60,633 nucleotides of DNA from positions 1-60,633 of the forward strand of contig JBKBHF010000023.1 of NCBI GenBank assembly GCA_046297695.1, given 5' to 3'. The translations under genes and the position numbers were made by a program. Below are positions 16,295 to 26,500 of this stretch, one piece after another. Source of the DNA: Permianibacter sp046297695 (GTDB lineage Bacteria > Pseudomonadota > Gammaproteobacteria > Enterobacterales > Permianibacteraceae). A model generated the notes under the pieces. That model worked only from the letters and a program-made list of their open reading frames with translations. It did not search any database and was not told the DNA's origin. Numbering within the stretch: position 1 is the stretch's first letter; the number at the start of each line of letters is the position of its first letter.

Positions 16295-17674
16295 ATGCCA
16301 AGGATTGTCTTCAGCACCCGGATGAAGCTGTTTTTCAGCCATTTTCTCGCCATCGTGCTGGTGTCCGGCAGCATTGGCAGTTACTTCTATCGCAGTGCCA
16401 TCGACAGTTTGCTTGGCAGCCTGCAGACCCGGCTGCAGTACAGCGCCGCGCTGCTGTCGCGCTCGGTCAGCCCGGCGACGCTCGATCAGATCCAGTCTGC
16501 CGCGGACAAGAACAGTGATGCCTACCGCAACGGCATTGCGCTGCTGCGCGAACTGGTCGGCTCGAATCCGGATATCGCGTTCATCTATGTGATGCGCCGT
16601 GATGGCGAACAGGTGCGCTTTGTGCTGGATTCGGATCCGGACGCACCGGCTGAGCCGGGCGAGCTCTACGAGGTCAATGCGCCGGCGCTGCTGCAGGGCT
16701 TTTCGGTGCCGAGCTGCGACCGCGAACTCATCCGCGACAAATGGGGCACCTTCATGTCCGGCTATGCACCGATTGCCGGCAGTGACGGCCGCTATGCCAT
16801 CGGCATCGACATGCGGGCGGATGAAGTCGAGCAAAAACTCAATACGCTGCGCCGAACCGGCATCCTGTCGTTGCTGCTGTCGATCGTCATGGCCTTGCTG
16901 TTCGGCCATTTGCTGTCGCGCAGTTTCTTGAAGCGCATCGATGCGTTGCACCAGCGCTGTCTGGCGCGCAGCGTAGGCGACGATCCGGGGCCGCGCAGCA
17001 GCGGCGACGAACTCGATCAACTGACGGTCACCTTCGACGACATGATGCAGCGGCTGCAACGCCATCACGCCGAACTGGAGCAACGGGTGGCGCAGCGCAC
17101 CGCCGAACTGCAGGCGAGCAACCAGCGCTTGCAGGACGAAGTGCGCGAACGGGAACGGATGGCGCTGCTGCTGGAAGAAACCGCCCGCACCGACTTCCTG
17201 ACCAAACTCTGTAACCGCCGGGCCATGGCGCAGCGGCTGCAGAACGAAGTGGCGCGCGAAGATCGGGCCGGTGGCACGTTCGCGCTGGTGCTGGTCGACA
17301 TCGATCACTTCAAGCACATCAACGACGAGTTCGGCCACGACATCGGTGACGAGGTGCTGAAAGCGCTGGCGCGGGCCTTTGAAGCCTCGGTGCGCGAGCA
17401 GGACGTGGTGGCGCGCTGGGGCGGTGAGGAGTTTCTGCTGCTGTTGCCGAACACCGGCGCCGACGCCGCGGTCGAGCAGGCCGAACGGCTGCGGGTCCTG
17501 CTCGACAGTGATCAGCTGGTCATCGACCGCTATCCGCACCGGGTCACGGCGAGCTTTGGCGTCGCGGCCTGGCAGCCGGGCCAGAGTGTCGAGTCGGTGC
17601 TCAAGCAGGCGGACGTGGCGCTGTACCAAGCCAAAGCGCAAGGCCGGAACCGGGTGCGGACGCTGGCGCCCTGA
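16295..17674 (+). CDS. Membrane-bound diguanylate cyclase
   Basis: The protein is 459 residues. A TM segment near residues 12-35 is followed by a periplasmic sensor domain (~36-185), a second TM at ~192-212, a HAMP-like and coiled-coil linker with QRVAQRTAELQASNQRL, then a GGDEF domain (~290-457). The active site reads RWGGEEFLLLLP at about residue 375, so catalysis of c-di-GMP synthesis is expected. There is no RxxD immediately before it, so product inhibition through that site is unlikely. The ATG at 16295 has AGGAAG eight bases upstream. An internal ATG at 16322 is a weaker alternative. Confidence 0.85.
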   Translation: MPRIVFSTRMKLFFSHFLAIVLVSGSIGSYFYRSAIDSLLGSLQTRLQYSAALLSRSVSPATLDQIQSAADKNSDAYRNGIALLRELVGSNPDIAFIYVMRRDGEQVRFVLDSDPDAPAEPGELYEVNAPALLQGFSVPSCDRELIRDKWGTFMSGYAPIAGSDGRYAIGIDMRADEVEQKLNTLRRTGILSLLLSIVMALLFGHLLSRSFLKRIDALHQRCLARSVGDDPGPRSSGDELDQLTVTFDDMMQRLQRHHAELEQRVAQRTAELQASNQRLQDEVRERERMALLLEETARTDFLTKLCNRRAMAQRLQNEVAREDRAGGTFALVLVDIDHFKHINDEFGHDIGDEVLKALARAFEASVREQDVVARWGGEEFLLLLPNTGADAAVEQAERLRVLLDSDQLVIDRYPHRVTASFGVAAWQPGQSVESVLKQADVALYQAKAQGRNRVRTLAP

Positions 17675-17757
17675 GCCGGACGACCGGGGCTGCCCGCCCC
17701 GCGCTGGCGGCCGGCTTGTCTGCGGTCAACTGCCGGCCGAACAACTGCCTTGCCCCG

Positions 17758-17786
17758 TTCAAACCGCCCGGCCGGCCCTTTATACT
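17758..17786 (+). promoter_or_regulatory. Candidate sigma70 promoter of the YebC-family gene
   Basis: TTCAAA (17758-17763) and TATACT (17781-17786) are spaced by 17 bases and lie about 95 bases before the start codon. The -10 box matches consensus at five of six positions. Confidence 0.5.
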
Positions 17787-17879
17787 GCCGTCCCCCCGCG
17801 GCCATCCGGCGGCGGGGTCGTTCAACCAGCAAGACGTTTTGACCAGTCAAACCGTTTTCACAGCCAGAGAGATTGGGTC

Positions 17880-18584
17880 ATGGGTGCACAGTGGAAGGCA
17901 AAAGGCAAAGCCGAAGTTGCCGCTGCCAAAGGCGCGAAATTCACCAAGTTGGTGAAAGAAATCATGGTTGCCGCCCGCGGTGGTCCCGACCCTGAAATGA
18001 ACGCCAAGCTGCGCATGGCCATCGAGGCAGCCAAGAAAGCCTCGATGCCGAAAGACACGCTCGAGCGCGCCATCAAGAAAGGTGCCGGTCTGCTCGACGA
18101 AGTCATCAACTACGAAACCGTCGTTTACGAGGGTTTCGCGCCGCACCAGGTGCCGGTGATCGTCGAATGCCTGACCGACAACAAGAACCGCACCGCGATG
18201 AGCATGCGCGTGCTGTTCCGCAAAGGCCAGCTCGGCGCCAGCGGTTCGGTATCGTGGGATTTTCGCCATCTTGGCCTCATTGAAGCGACACCTGTCAAGC
18301 CCGGCATCGATCCGGAAGAAGCGGCGATCGAAGCCGGTGCCCAGGAAGTCGAAGTCAACGACGATGGCAGCGTTTTGTTCCTGACCGAAACCACCGATCT
18401 GGACGCGGTTGCCAAGGCGCTGCCGGGTCTTGGGTTCAATGTCAGCTCGGCCAAGCTTGGTTATGTGCCGAAGAATCCGGTCACGCTGACGGACGAAGCG
18501 GCGCGGGCCGAAGTCGAAGCGTTTCTGGAAGCGATCGACGATGACGATGACGTGCAAAATGTTTACGTTGGTCTGGCCGGCTGA
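17880..18584 (+). CDS. YebC/PmpR family protein (YeeN-like)
   Basis: The protein is 234 residues and begins MGAQWKAKGKAEVAAAKGAK. It has the family core KLRMAIEAAKKASMPKDTLE and NYETVVYEGFAPHQVPVIVE. The family has been described as transcriptional regulators (PmpR) and more recently as ribosome-associated factors that relieve stalling; YeeN is the shorter paralogue in enterics. The start is fixed by family similarity. The gene stands alone between a candidate promoter and a strong terminator. Confidence 0.88.
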   Translation: MGAQWKAKGKAEVAAAKGAKFTKLVKEIMVAARGGPDPEMNAKLRMAIEAAKKASMPKDTLERAIKKGAGLLDEVINYETVVYEGFAPHQVPVIVECLTDNKNRTAMSMRVLFRKGQLGASGSVSWDFRHLGLIEATPVKPGIDPEEAAIEAGAQEVEVNDDGSVLFLTETTDLDAVAKALPGLGFNVSSAKLGYVPKNPVTLTDEAARAEVEAFLEAIDDDDDVQNVYVGLAG

Positions 18585-18597
18585 GCGGTCGGAGCAG

Positions 18598-18628
18598 AAA
18601 AAAGGCGAGTCCGTGGACTCGCCTTTTT
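18598..18628. terminator. Bidirectional rho-independent terminator
   Basis: AAAAAAGGCGAGTCC pairs with GGACTCGCCTTTTT around a two-base loop. It serves the YebC-family gene and the convergent transporter gene. Confidence 0.9.
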
Positions 18629-18643
18629 GTTTGCCGCGTGTGC

Positions 18644-20473
18644 TCAAAACAGCTGGTAATGCCACGGCAGAATGATCGACAGCGCCAGCCACATCAGCAG
18701 CATCAATGGCACGCCAACGCGCAGGAAATCGTTGAACGTATAGCCGCCGGCGTTCCAGATCAGAATGTTGGTTTTGTACGCCATCGGCGTTGCCAGCGAC
18801 AGGTTGGCGGCCAGCAGCGTCGCGATCACAAACGGTATCGGATCGACGCCCAGCTGGCTGGCGACGCCAATGGCGATCGGGGTGCCGATCACCGCGGCGG
18901 CGTTGTTGTCGACCACGTTGGTGAAGATCGCGATCAGCAGCATCAGCCCGGACAGCGTCACCGCGACCGGCGCGCCGAAACTGAACGCCACAAACAGCGA
19001 GGCCAGCCAGTCGGCCGCGCCGGAATACAGTACGGCGTTGCCGAGCGACAGGCTGGTTGCCATCACCAGAATCACCTGCAGGCTGAGGCCTTGTACTGCT
19101 TCCTGCCATTTCATGCAGCGGGTCAGCACCATCAGCAGCACGCCGCACAGCGCGCTGATGGCGATCGGCAGCCACTCCATGGCTGCGGCCAACACAACGC
19201 CGGTCATGATCAGCACCGCGAGCGGTGCCTTGCTCGAGCGCGGCAGATCGAGACTGCCATCCAGCACCAGCAATTCGCCGTCTTTTTTCAGCGCGTGCAG
19301 CCGGGTTTTCGGGCCTTGCACCAGCAGCACGTCACCGACTTTCAACACTTCATCGGCAAGCCGGCTCTGCGGCCGATCCAGCTTGCTGCCCTCGCGATGC
19401 AAGGCCAGGCAAAGCAGTTGGTTGGTTTCCAGAAACCGCGCATTCTTCAGGGTGGTGCCGACCAGTGTCGACTGCGGCGCCAGCACCACCTCCGCCAACT
19501 GCTGATCGACACTGCGGATGTCGCCCGGCAATTCGTTGCGCAGTTCGCCCGGGATCAAGGTGACCCGCAGCAGCTTTTCCAGTTCTTTCAAATGGGTCGG
19601 GTTGTCGCTGACCACCAGCCGGTCGCCGGCGCGCAGCGTCGCTTGCGGCAGCGCCGGCACCAGGATGTCGTCACCGCGCAGGATTTTCTCGACCCGCAGC
19701 AGGCCGTTGGTTTTCTGCACCGTTTCTGCCAGCGTGCGGTTCACGCACAGGCTTTTTTCCAGCACATGCAATTGCGCGCTGTACATGCGTGGCGAGCGGT
19801 CGATGCTGACCGGTCGCGGCGGCAACAGCCGTGGCGCGATCAGCCACAGGTAGGCAATACCAATGGCGGCGGCGATGCTGGCCGGGTAGACGAAATCGAA
19901 CATGCCGATCTCGGCGACGCCCTGCCGTTGGGCCACATCGATGACCAGCAGATTGGTCGAGGTGCCGATGGTGGTGATCATGCCGCCGAGCAGATTGGCG
20001 TGATTGGTCGGCATCAATACGCCGCTCGGTGGCAGGCCGGCGCGCACGGTCACCGATACCAGTACCGGAATCATCACGATCATCATCGGGGTGTTGTTGA
20101 TGAACGGACTGATGCTGGCGGTGACCACCAAGGTCACCAGCAAGGCAAACGACGGACTGAATCGCCAGAGCCTGGCCAGAAAGCGGCCGACCGGTTCCAG
20201 CGCGCCGGTGCGGGAAATGCCTTCGCCGGCCATGATCAGGCCGCAGATGGTGATCAGCGCTTCGTTACCGAAATTCTGGAACACGCTGATCGCATCCAGC
20301 GTGCCGAGCGGACCCTTGTACGGAAAAAACTCGAAGCTGACCGCCAGCACGATCAGGATGAACAGGCAAGCGGTTTCCAGCTGCAGATCTTCGCGCCGGA
20401 ACAGATACAGCGCGAACGCGGTCAGCGCCAGCGCGGCGAAAGCATGCAAGTCGGGCAGAGGAGGTAGCGTCAT
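18644..20473 (-). CDS. SLC13/DASS-family anion transporter with two RCK_C domains
   Basis: The protein is 609 residues, all of it typical of the citrate/sulfate/phosphate-type permeases with an internal TrkA_C pair. About six TM segments come first (residues 8-205), with the SNT-like signature TIGTSTNLLVI. Two RCK_C domains lie at ~225-395 (each with GD.L.V motifs such as LRAGDRLVVSD and LKVGDVLLVQG). A second membrane half follows (~405-608) with FTNVVDNNAAAVIGTPIAIG. The substrate cannot be read from sequence; a divalent anion is likely. It is transcribed alone toward a shared terminator. Confidence 0.85.
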   Translation of the reverse strand: MTLPPLPDLHAFAALALTAFALYLFRREDLQLETACLFILIVLAVSFEFFPYKGPLGTLDAISVFQNFGNEALITICGLIMAGEGISRTGALEPVGRFLARLWRFSPSFALLVTLVVTASISPFINNTPMMIVMIPVLVSVTVRAGLPPSGVLMPTNHANLLGGMITTIGTSTNLLVIDVAQRQGVAEIGMFDFVYPASIAAAIGIAYLWLIAPRLLPPRPVSIDRSPRMYSAQLHVLEKSLCVNRTLAETVQKTNGLLRVEKILRGDDILVPALPQATLRAGDRLVVSDNPTHLKELEKLLRVTLIPGELRNELPGDIRSVDQQLAEVVLAPQSTLVGTTLKNARFLETNQLLCLALHREGSKLDRPQSRLADEVLKVGDVLLVQGPKTRLHALKKDGELLVLDGSLDLPRSSKAPLAVLIMTGVVLAAAMEWLPIAISALCGVLLMVLTRCMKWQEAVQGLSLQVILVMATSLSLGNAVLYSGAADWLASLFVAFSFGAPVAVTLSGLMLLIAIFTNVVDNNAAAVIGTPIAIGVASQLGVDPIPFVIATLLAANLSLATPMAYKTNILIWNAGGYTFNDFLRVGVPLMLLMWLALSIILPWHYQLF

Positions 20474-20584
20474 GCCGGAGCGCGTCCGTGTGGTGAAAGG
20501 GGATTTTTCCCGTGGCCGGAACGCTAAGAGTGGGCGAAAATTCGCGCCAGCTCAAATGCAGGTTTGTGAACTGTGGAGAAAGAG

Positions 20585-20824
20585 ATGATGGTGGTGACCG
20601 TTCCGCAGCGCTTTCAGCCGCTGTTGTTTGCCGGCCTCATGTCCTTTTTCATGGCGCTGTGCATGTCCGGCATCCTGACCTGGGTCAACCTCGGCTGGAT
20701 TGATGGTTTTCCCGGCAAATGGCTGCGTGCGTTCCTCGTGGCCTGGCCGATCGCCTTCCCGTTGGTGCTGGTGTTCGCGCCGTTGACCCGGAAACTGCTG
20801 GCGCGCGGGTTCCGCTTTCACTGA
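20585..20824 (+). CDS. DUF2798 family small membrane protein
   Basis: The protein is 79 residues with two hydrophobic segments (PLLFAGLMSFFMALCMSGIL and LVAWPIAFPLVLVFAPLTRK) and is typical of DUF2798. The start at the ATG at 20585 follows GGAG by nine bases; the frame can be read from a GTG at 20573. Function unknown. It is divergent from the transporter gene and precedes the dnaB leader. Confidence 0.75.
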   Translation: MMVVTVPQRFQPLLFAGLMSFFMALCMSGILTWVNLGWIDGFPGKWLRAFLVAWPIAFPLVLVFAPLTRKLLARGFRFH

Positions 20825-20916
20825 AGCGCTACGCCAGGTTCGGGACAAGTCTGTGGATATCTTGTGCGGGCCCTGTATTTGTCGGGCCGGCGCGATCCCG
20901 GCCGGCAACCCTTGCC

Positions 20917-20922
20917 CTACAA
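20917..20922 (+). promoter_or_regulatory. Candidate -10 element upstream of dnaB
   Basis: TACAAT lies within CCCTACAATGGC, 93 bases before the dnaB start. The same 12-mer lies upstream of leuS. No good -35 box is seen at 16-18 bases in either case, so this is tentative. Confidence 0.35.
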
Positions 20923-21014
20923 TGGCCGGCCCTGGATTTGGCCGGTGAGGTTCCCTTCCCGGCCGTTGCCCTGCCGTGGTTGGCAGGGCGACCGACCTGA
21001 CGAGACCTGCCGGA

Positions 21015-22382
21015 ATGGCTGATCGCGATTACAACGACATCAAAACGCCACCGCATTCGATCGAAGCGGAACAGGCGGTGCTGGGCGGCATCATGCTCGA
21101 CCCTGGCGCCTGGGAACGGGTATCGGAAGCGGTCGTTGCCGACGATTTCTACCGCGACGATCACCGCAAGATTTTCCGCGCCATTGCCAAGCTTGCCGCG
21201 GACGGCCACCCGATCGACGCCGTTACCGTGTTCGAGCAATTGGAGCGCGAAGGCGAGGCCGATGGCATCGGCGGCCTGAGCTATCTGGCCGAGCTCGCCA
21301 AGAACACGCCGAGCGCGGCCAACATCATCAGCTATGCCAACATCCTGCGCGAGCGGGCGTTGCTGCGCGAAATGATCGCGGCGGCGCATGAGATTGCCGA
21401 CACCGGCTATTTCCCGAGAGGCAATTCGGCCAGCCTGCTGCTTGATCAGGCCGAAGCCAAGATGCTGGCGATTGCCGAAAAGCGCACCAAGGCCGACACC
21501 GGTCCGCGCGCCGTCGGCAGCATGCTGAAAAACGTGGTCCACCATCTGGAAGAAGCCGGCAAGAGCGAGGGCCTGACTGGGCTATCGACCGGTTTTGACG
21601 ATTTGGATCGGGAGACCTCGGGTCTGCAGAAAGGTGACCTCATCATCGTCGCGGCGCGGCCGTCGATGGGTAAAACCACTTTCGCGATGAACCTGTGCGA
21701 AAACGCCATGATGCGCAGCGACAAGCCGGTGCTGGTGTTCTCGATGGAAATGCCGGCCGAGCAGCTGATCATGCGTTCGATCTCTTCGCTCGGCTCGATC
21801 GATTTCCAGAAAGTGCGTTCCGGCCAGCTCGATTCACCGGACTGGGATCGGGTGTTCAGCGTGGTCGCGATGTTGAAAGAAAAGAACAATCTGTACATCG
21901 ATGACACCGCCGGCCTGTCGCCGCTGGAAATGCGCGCCCGTGCCCGCCGCTTGCACCGCGAACACGGCGGTCTGTCACTCATCATGGTCGACTACCTGCA
22001 GCTGATGCGCAGCGATTCGGCGGTGGAAAACCGGACTGCGGAAATCTCGGAAATTTCCCGCTCGCTGAAAGCACTGGCAAAAGAGCTGAAAGTACCGTTG
22101 ATTGCGCTGTCGCAGCTCAACCGCTCGCTCGAACAGCGCACCGACAAGCGCCCGGTCATGGCCGACTTGCGCGAATCCGGCGCTATCGAGCAGGACGCCG
22201 ACGTGATCCTGTGTATTTACCGCGACGAGGTCTATCACAAGGACAAGCCGGACAACAAAGGCCAGGCCGAGATCCTGATCCGCAAACAGCGTAACGGTCC
22301 GATCGGCGATGTCCGGCTGACTTTCCAGGGGCGTTACACCCGGTTCAAGAATTTCGCCCCGGATACCGGTGATTTCTATTGA
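21015..22382 (+). CDS. dnaB: Replicative DNA helicase DnaB
   Basis: The protein is 455 residues. The N-terminal DnaG-interacting domain (~12-115; PHSIEAEQAVLGGIMLDPGA) is joined by a linker to the RecA-like ATPase (~190-450). Walker A reads AARPSMGKTTFAMN, Walker B LIMVDYLQLM, and the arginine-finger region EQRTDKRPVMADLRESG. It unwinds DNA at the replication fork as a hexamer. No intein is present. The start at 21015 matches the family. alr follows after a REP palindrome, the order also seen in Pseudomonas. Confidence 0.95.
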   Translation: MADRDYNDIKTPPHSIEAEQAVLGGIMLDPGAWERVSEAVVADDFYRDDHRKIFRAIAKLAADGHPIDAVTVFEQLEREGEADGIGGLSYLAELAKNTPSAANIISYANILRERALLREMIAAAHEIADTGYFPRGNSASLLLDQAEAKMLAIAEKRTKADTGPRAVGSMLKNVVHHLEEAGKSEGLTGLSTGFDDLDRETSGLQKGDLIIVAARPSMGKTTFAMNLCENAMMRSDKPVLVFSMEMPAEQLIMRSISSLGSIDFQKVRSGQLDSPDWDRVFSVVAMLKEKNNLYIDDTAGLSPLEMRARARRLHREHGGLSLIMVDYLQLMRSDSAVENRTAEISEISRSLKALAKELKVPLIALSQLNRSLEQRTDKRPVMADLRESGAIEQDADVILCIYRDEVYHKDKPDNKGQAEILIRKQRNGPIGDVRLTFQGRYTRFKNFAPDTGDFY

Positions 22383-22391
22383 GTTTTTGCT

Positions 22392-22454
22392 GGGAGCGGG
22401 CTTGCCTGCGATGATGTCGCGTGTTGGCGCAATCGCGGGCAAGCCCGCTGCCAC
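22392..22454. repeat. Paired REP palindrome (BIME-like) between dnaB and alr
   Basis: GGGAGCGGGCTTGCCTGCGAT and, inverted, GTGGCAGCGGGCTTGCCCGC face each other across about 20 bases. This is the form of Pseudomonas-type REP elements. It may protect the dnaB mRNA end or act as a RAYT substrate. Confidence 0.8.
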
Positions 22455-22497
22455 ACAAGCCTGATCTCACACAAGCCGTTTTCTGACAGGACATTGC

Positions 22498-23583
22498 ATG
22501 CGTGCCGCCCGCGCGCTGATCGATATCAGCGCCCTGCAACACAATCTGCAGCATATTCGTCAGCTGGCGCCCGGCCGCAAGGTCATGGCGATGCTGAAAG
22601 CCAATGGCTATGGCCATGGTCTGGTTCGGGTCGGTCATGCGCTGAAAGCGGCTGATGCGCTCGGCGTTGCCTGCGTTGAAGAGGCGCTGGAACTGCGCGA
22701 TGCCGGCATTGAAAACGAAATCGTCGTGCTCGAAGGCTTCTTTGCTTCGCGCGAAATACCGTTGATGGCCAAGCGTGGATTCACCACCGTCGTTCATCAC
22801 GAGAAGCAGCTCGCGGCGCTGGAAGAAACGCCGACCGAAACGCCGGTGAAAGTCTGGTTGAAAATCGATACCGGCATGCACCGGCTCGGCTTTCCGCCGG
22901 AGCAGGTCGCTGATGCCCATGCCCGGCTCGGCCAGATCGCCTGGGTACAGCAACCGGTCGGTTTGTTGTCGCATCTGGCCAGTGCCGATGAAGTGAACAA
23001 TCCGGCGACCACGGCGCAACTGAAATGCTTCAAGGAGCTGACCCGCGGCTGGCCCGGCGAGCGCAGCCTGAGCAATTCGGCCGCCGTGTTGGCATGGCCG
23101 GAAACGCATTTCGATTGGGTGCGGCCGGGTCTGTTGTTGTTCGGTTGCTCGCCGATCACCGGTTTGACCGGTGCCGAACACGGCCTGCAACCGGTGATGA
23201 CGCTGGAGTCGCAGGTCTTTGCGCTACGCCAGCTGAAAAAAGGCGATCGGGTCGGCTATGGCGGCGCCTGGACGGCTGATCGCGACACCACCATCGGCGT
23301 CGTCGCGATGGGCTATGGCGACGGTTATCCACGCCATGCCCCGACCGGCACACCGGTTTTCATCCGCGATCGCATCTGTCCGCTGGTCGGTCGGGTCTCG
23401 ATGGACATGTTGACGGTGGATCTCGGGCCCGACGCCGATATCGCGATTGGCGAGCGGGCGGTGTTGTGGGGGCCGGAGCTGCCCATCGAGCGGGTTGCCG
23501 AGGCGGCCGGCACCATCGCTTACGATTTGCTGTGCGCGGTGACGCCGCGGGTGCCGTTCTCCTCAGTGAACGAGCGACGCTGA
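22498..23583 (+). CDS. alr: Alanine racemase
   Basis: The protein is 361 residues, the usual size. The PLP-binding lysine is K34 in VMAMLKANGYGHG. The catalytic tyrosine lies in RVGYGGAWTADRDT near residue 255 of the C-terminal beta domain. The conserved WVRPGLLLFGCSP and RVSMDMLTVDLG are present. It interconverts L- and D-alanine to supply D-Ala for peptidoglycan. The next gene begins one base after its stop, so the two may be cotranscribed. Confidence 0.94.
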   Translation: MRAARALIDISALQHNLQHIRQLAPGRKVMAMLKANGYGHGLVRVGHALKAADALGVACVEEALELRDAGIENEIVVLEGFFASREIPLMAKRGFTTVVHHEKQLAALEETPTETPVKVWLKIDTGMHRLGFPPEQVADAHARLGQIAWVQQPVGLLSHLASADEVNNPATTAQLKCFKELTRGWPGERSLSNSAAVLAWPETHFDWVRPGLLLFGCSPITGLTGAEHGLQPVMTLESQVFALRQLKKGDRVGYGGAWTADRDTTIGVVAMGYGDGYPRHAPTGTPVFIRDRICPLVGRVSMDMLTVDLGPDADIAIGERAVLWGPELPIERVAEAAGTIAYDLLCAVTPRVPFSSVNERR

Positions 23584-23584
23584 G

Positions 23585-26500
23585 GTGGTTTACGTGCCAG
23601 CGTCTATCCTTGTACGACTGTTTCTGAGGATTCTTGCTGGCGTGAAGCGTTGCCTGTTGCGTTACTGGATATGGCTTGCCGTGTTGACCGGTCCGGTCTG
23701 GGCCGGCAACAGCCTCGTTTTCGATGTCATCGACAGCGAGCGCGGGCTGATCCAGAACACTGTCAACGCGCTGATTCAGGACAACCGCGGTTTTGTCTGG
23801 ATCGGCACCCAGGGCGGCTTGCAGCGCTACGACGGCTATCGGCTGGTCAATGTCTACGCCGAATTGCCGCTGGCCCAGCAACTGCGCAGCAACTTCATCA
23901 CCAGTCTGGTCGAAGACAGCTCAGCCCGGCTCTGGATCGGCACCAATACCGGTGGCCTGGGCCTGTACGACACGGTCCGGGGCGCGCCGTTGCCGTTACC
24001 GGACGCGCTGGCAACACTGGCCAGTGATCAGGCCGCCATCAAGGCGCTGGCGGTCGACGATGCCGCGCTGTGGCTCGCCACCGACGACGGCCTGCTGCGG
24101 TTCGATTTTGCCCTGCAGCAACTGCGTCGGATCGACGGCGACGTGGTGGCCCGGCGCGGCCTGACGTTTCAGAGTCTGGTGGCGGATGGTCACGGTGGCG
24201 TCTGGCTCGGCCTGCCGGGTCAGGGCCTGTTCCACGCGCCGGCAACCGGACCGCTGCTGCGCCGGACGGTCGGCTCACTTGGCGTGGGCCAGTTGTCGTT
24301 GTGGCGTGACAGTGACAACCGCCTGTGGCTGGGGGGCGACAATGGTCTGGCCGTGCTGGAGCCGGGCGCGGACCGGCCGCGCCGGGTGCAGCCGGCGCAT
24401 GGGCCGGTCGCCCTGCTGCAACGTGGCATCAAAGCCATGGTCGGTGACGGTCGCGGCAACCTCTGGCTGTCGGTGGCAAACAACGGCCTGCTGCGCTACC
24501 AGCAGGAGCGCGACGAGCTGCAGCACTACGTTCGCCAGCCCAATGACCCGATGAGCCTGCCGGACATGAATATCCTGAGTCTGCTGGTCGATCGGTCCGG
24601 CCTGCTCTGGGTCGGCACGTCCTTGCAGGGGGTGGGTCGCGCCTATGCCGCCGGAGACCGGTTCGCGCTGTACCGCGATTATGGCGAAGGCGGCGAGCGC
24701 AACGATGACATCAGCCTGCGCAATCACATCCGCACGATCTGGCAGGGGGACAACGGCACCTTGTGGCTCGGCCTCGATGGCGGCGGTTTGAAGAGCCTGG
24801 CGCCCGGCAGCGATCGCTATGTCTACCACACCGAGCCGCTGCTGGCGGCGTTGCCGGCTGCCGCGAGGCAAGGGGGCTTTCGTGTCCAGGCGATAGTGCC
24901 GGCCGATAGTGAGCGCTTATATCTCGGCAGTTCGGAAGGGCTATTTCGCTACCACCCCGCGAGCGGCAAGGCCGAGCTGTTTACCGACTGGCCGATGGCC
25001 GCGGCACCGGCCAATGTCCGCAGCCTGTGGCGCGATGCCGATGGCACGCTCTGGCTCGGCACCCAGTTCGCCGGCCTGCTGGAAATGCCGAAATGGCCGA
25101 CGCTGGGTCGGCAATTCCATGACGGTGCGTTGCCGGGTCTGCGGCTGACCAGCAATGTCGTGCTCGCCCTGCACCGTGATCGGCTTGGCGCCATGTGGGT
25201 CGGCACCTTGAACGGGCTGAACCGCATCTGGCCGGATGGCCGGGTGCAGCATTTTCTCCATGATCGCGATCGGGCCGGCAGCTTGTGCGGCAACACCATT
25301 CGCCATTTTCATGAAGGCCGCGATGGCGTGTTGTGGATCGCGACACATGGTGGTCTGTGCAAGCTTGGCGACGTCAGCGCCGAGCGGCCGGTATTCGACA
25401 CCATCGACCAACAGGACGGCCTGCCCGATTCGACCATTTATGCCGTGCTCGAAGACCGCGAAGGTCAGCTTTGGCTGAGCTCCAACCGCGGCCTCATCCG
25501 CTATCAGCCGACGACTGGCCAGGTGACCGCGTACGATCGTTACGATGGCTTGCAAGGCGCGGAATTCAACGGTGGCGCCGCCTTCACGGGCCGCGATGGT
25601 CGCTTCTATTTCGGCGGTACCCGCGGTTTCAACGCCTTTGTGCCCGAGCGCATCAGCATCGATCAGCGACCGGTGCCGCTGCATGTCACGGCGGTGCAGA
25701 TCGGTCGGCAAGCGCCGCATAACCTGATAGGCGAGTTGAGCGGAGCGATTCAGCTGGATTATGAGGATCGGGTGCTGGCGATACAGTTTGCTGCGCTTGA
25801 TTACATCGCGCCGCATCGGCTGCGTTACCGCTATCGGCTACACGGTTTCGATCAGGACTGGGTCGATGCCGGCAACCAGCGCGAGGCGCTGTACACCAAT
25901 CTGGATGCCGGCCGCTATACCCTCGAGATCACGGCAACCAATCACGATGGCGTCTGGACGTCACGACCGCTGCGGGTGCCGATCGAGGTGGTGCCGCCGC
26001 TGTGGTGGTCCAACTGGGCCAAGCTCGGTTACGTGCTGGCGGTGCTGCTCCTGCTCGGCTGGTGGGGCTGGACACGTCGGCAACGGGAGCAGGAGCGGCA
26101 GTTGGCAGAGCGGCAATTGCGTGACAGCGAAGCCCGACTGAAATGGTCGCTGTGGGGGTCGGGTGATGCGCTCTGGGACTGGGATTTGCGCACCGGCACC
26201 ATCGTTCGCTCCGGCATGGACCGACTGCTCGGTTATCCGCCGCACCAGGTGCAACCGAGCGAGCAGTGGCGCGACAGCCTGATCCATCCGGATGACGCGC
26301 AGACCATGCCGGCGGCATTGCAGCGCCATCTCGACGGCGAAGCGGAAAGTTTTGAAGCCGAATACCGGATGAAGGGCGCCGATGGACAGTGGGTCTGGAT
26401 CCACGATCGCGGCCGGGTCGTCGAGCGCGATGCCATCGGCAAACCGCTGCGCATGGCCGGCACGATGAAGGATGTCACCGATCGCAAACGCTACGAGGAC

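Noticed and set aside
20700..21014. tRNA or other RNA gene before dnaB
   Set aside because: GC-rich inverted segments are present, but no cloverleaf or T-loop consensus could be found.
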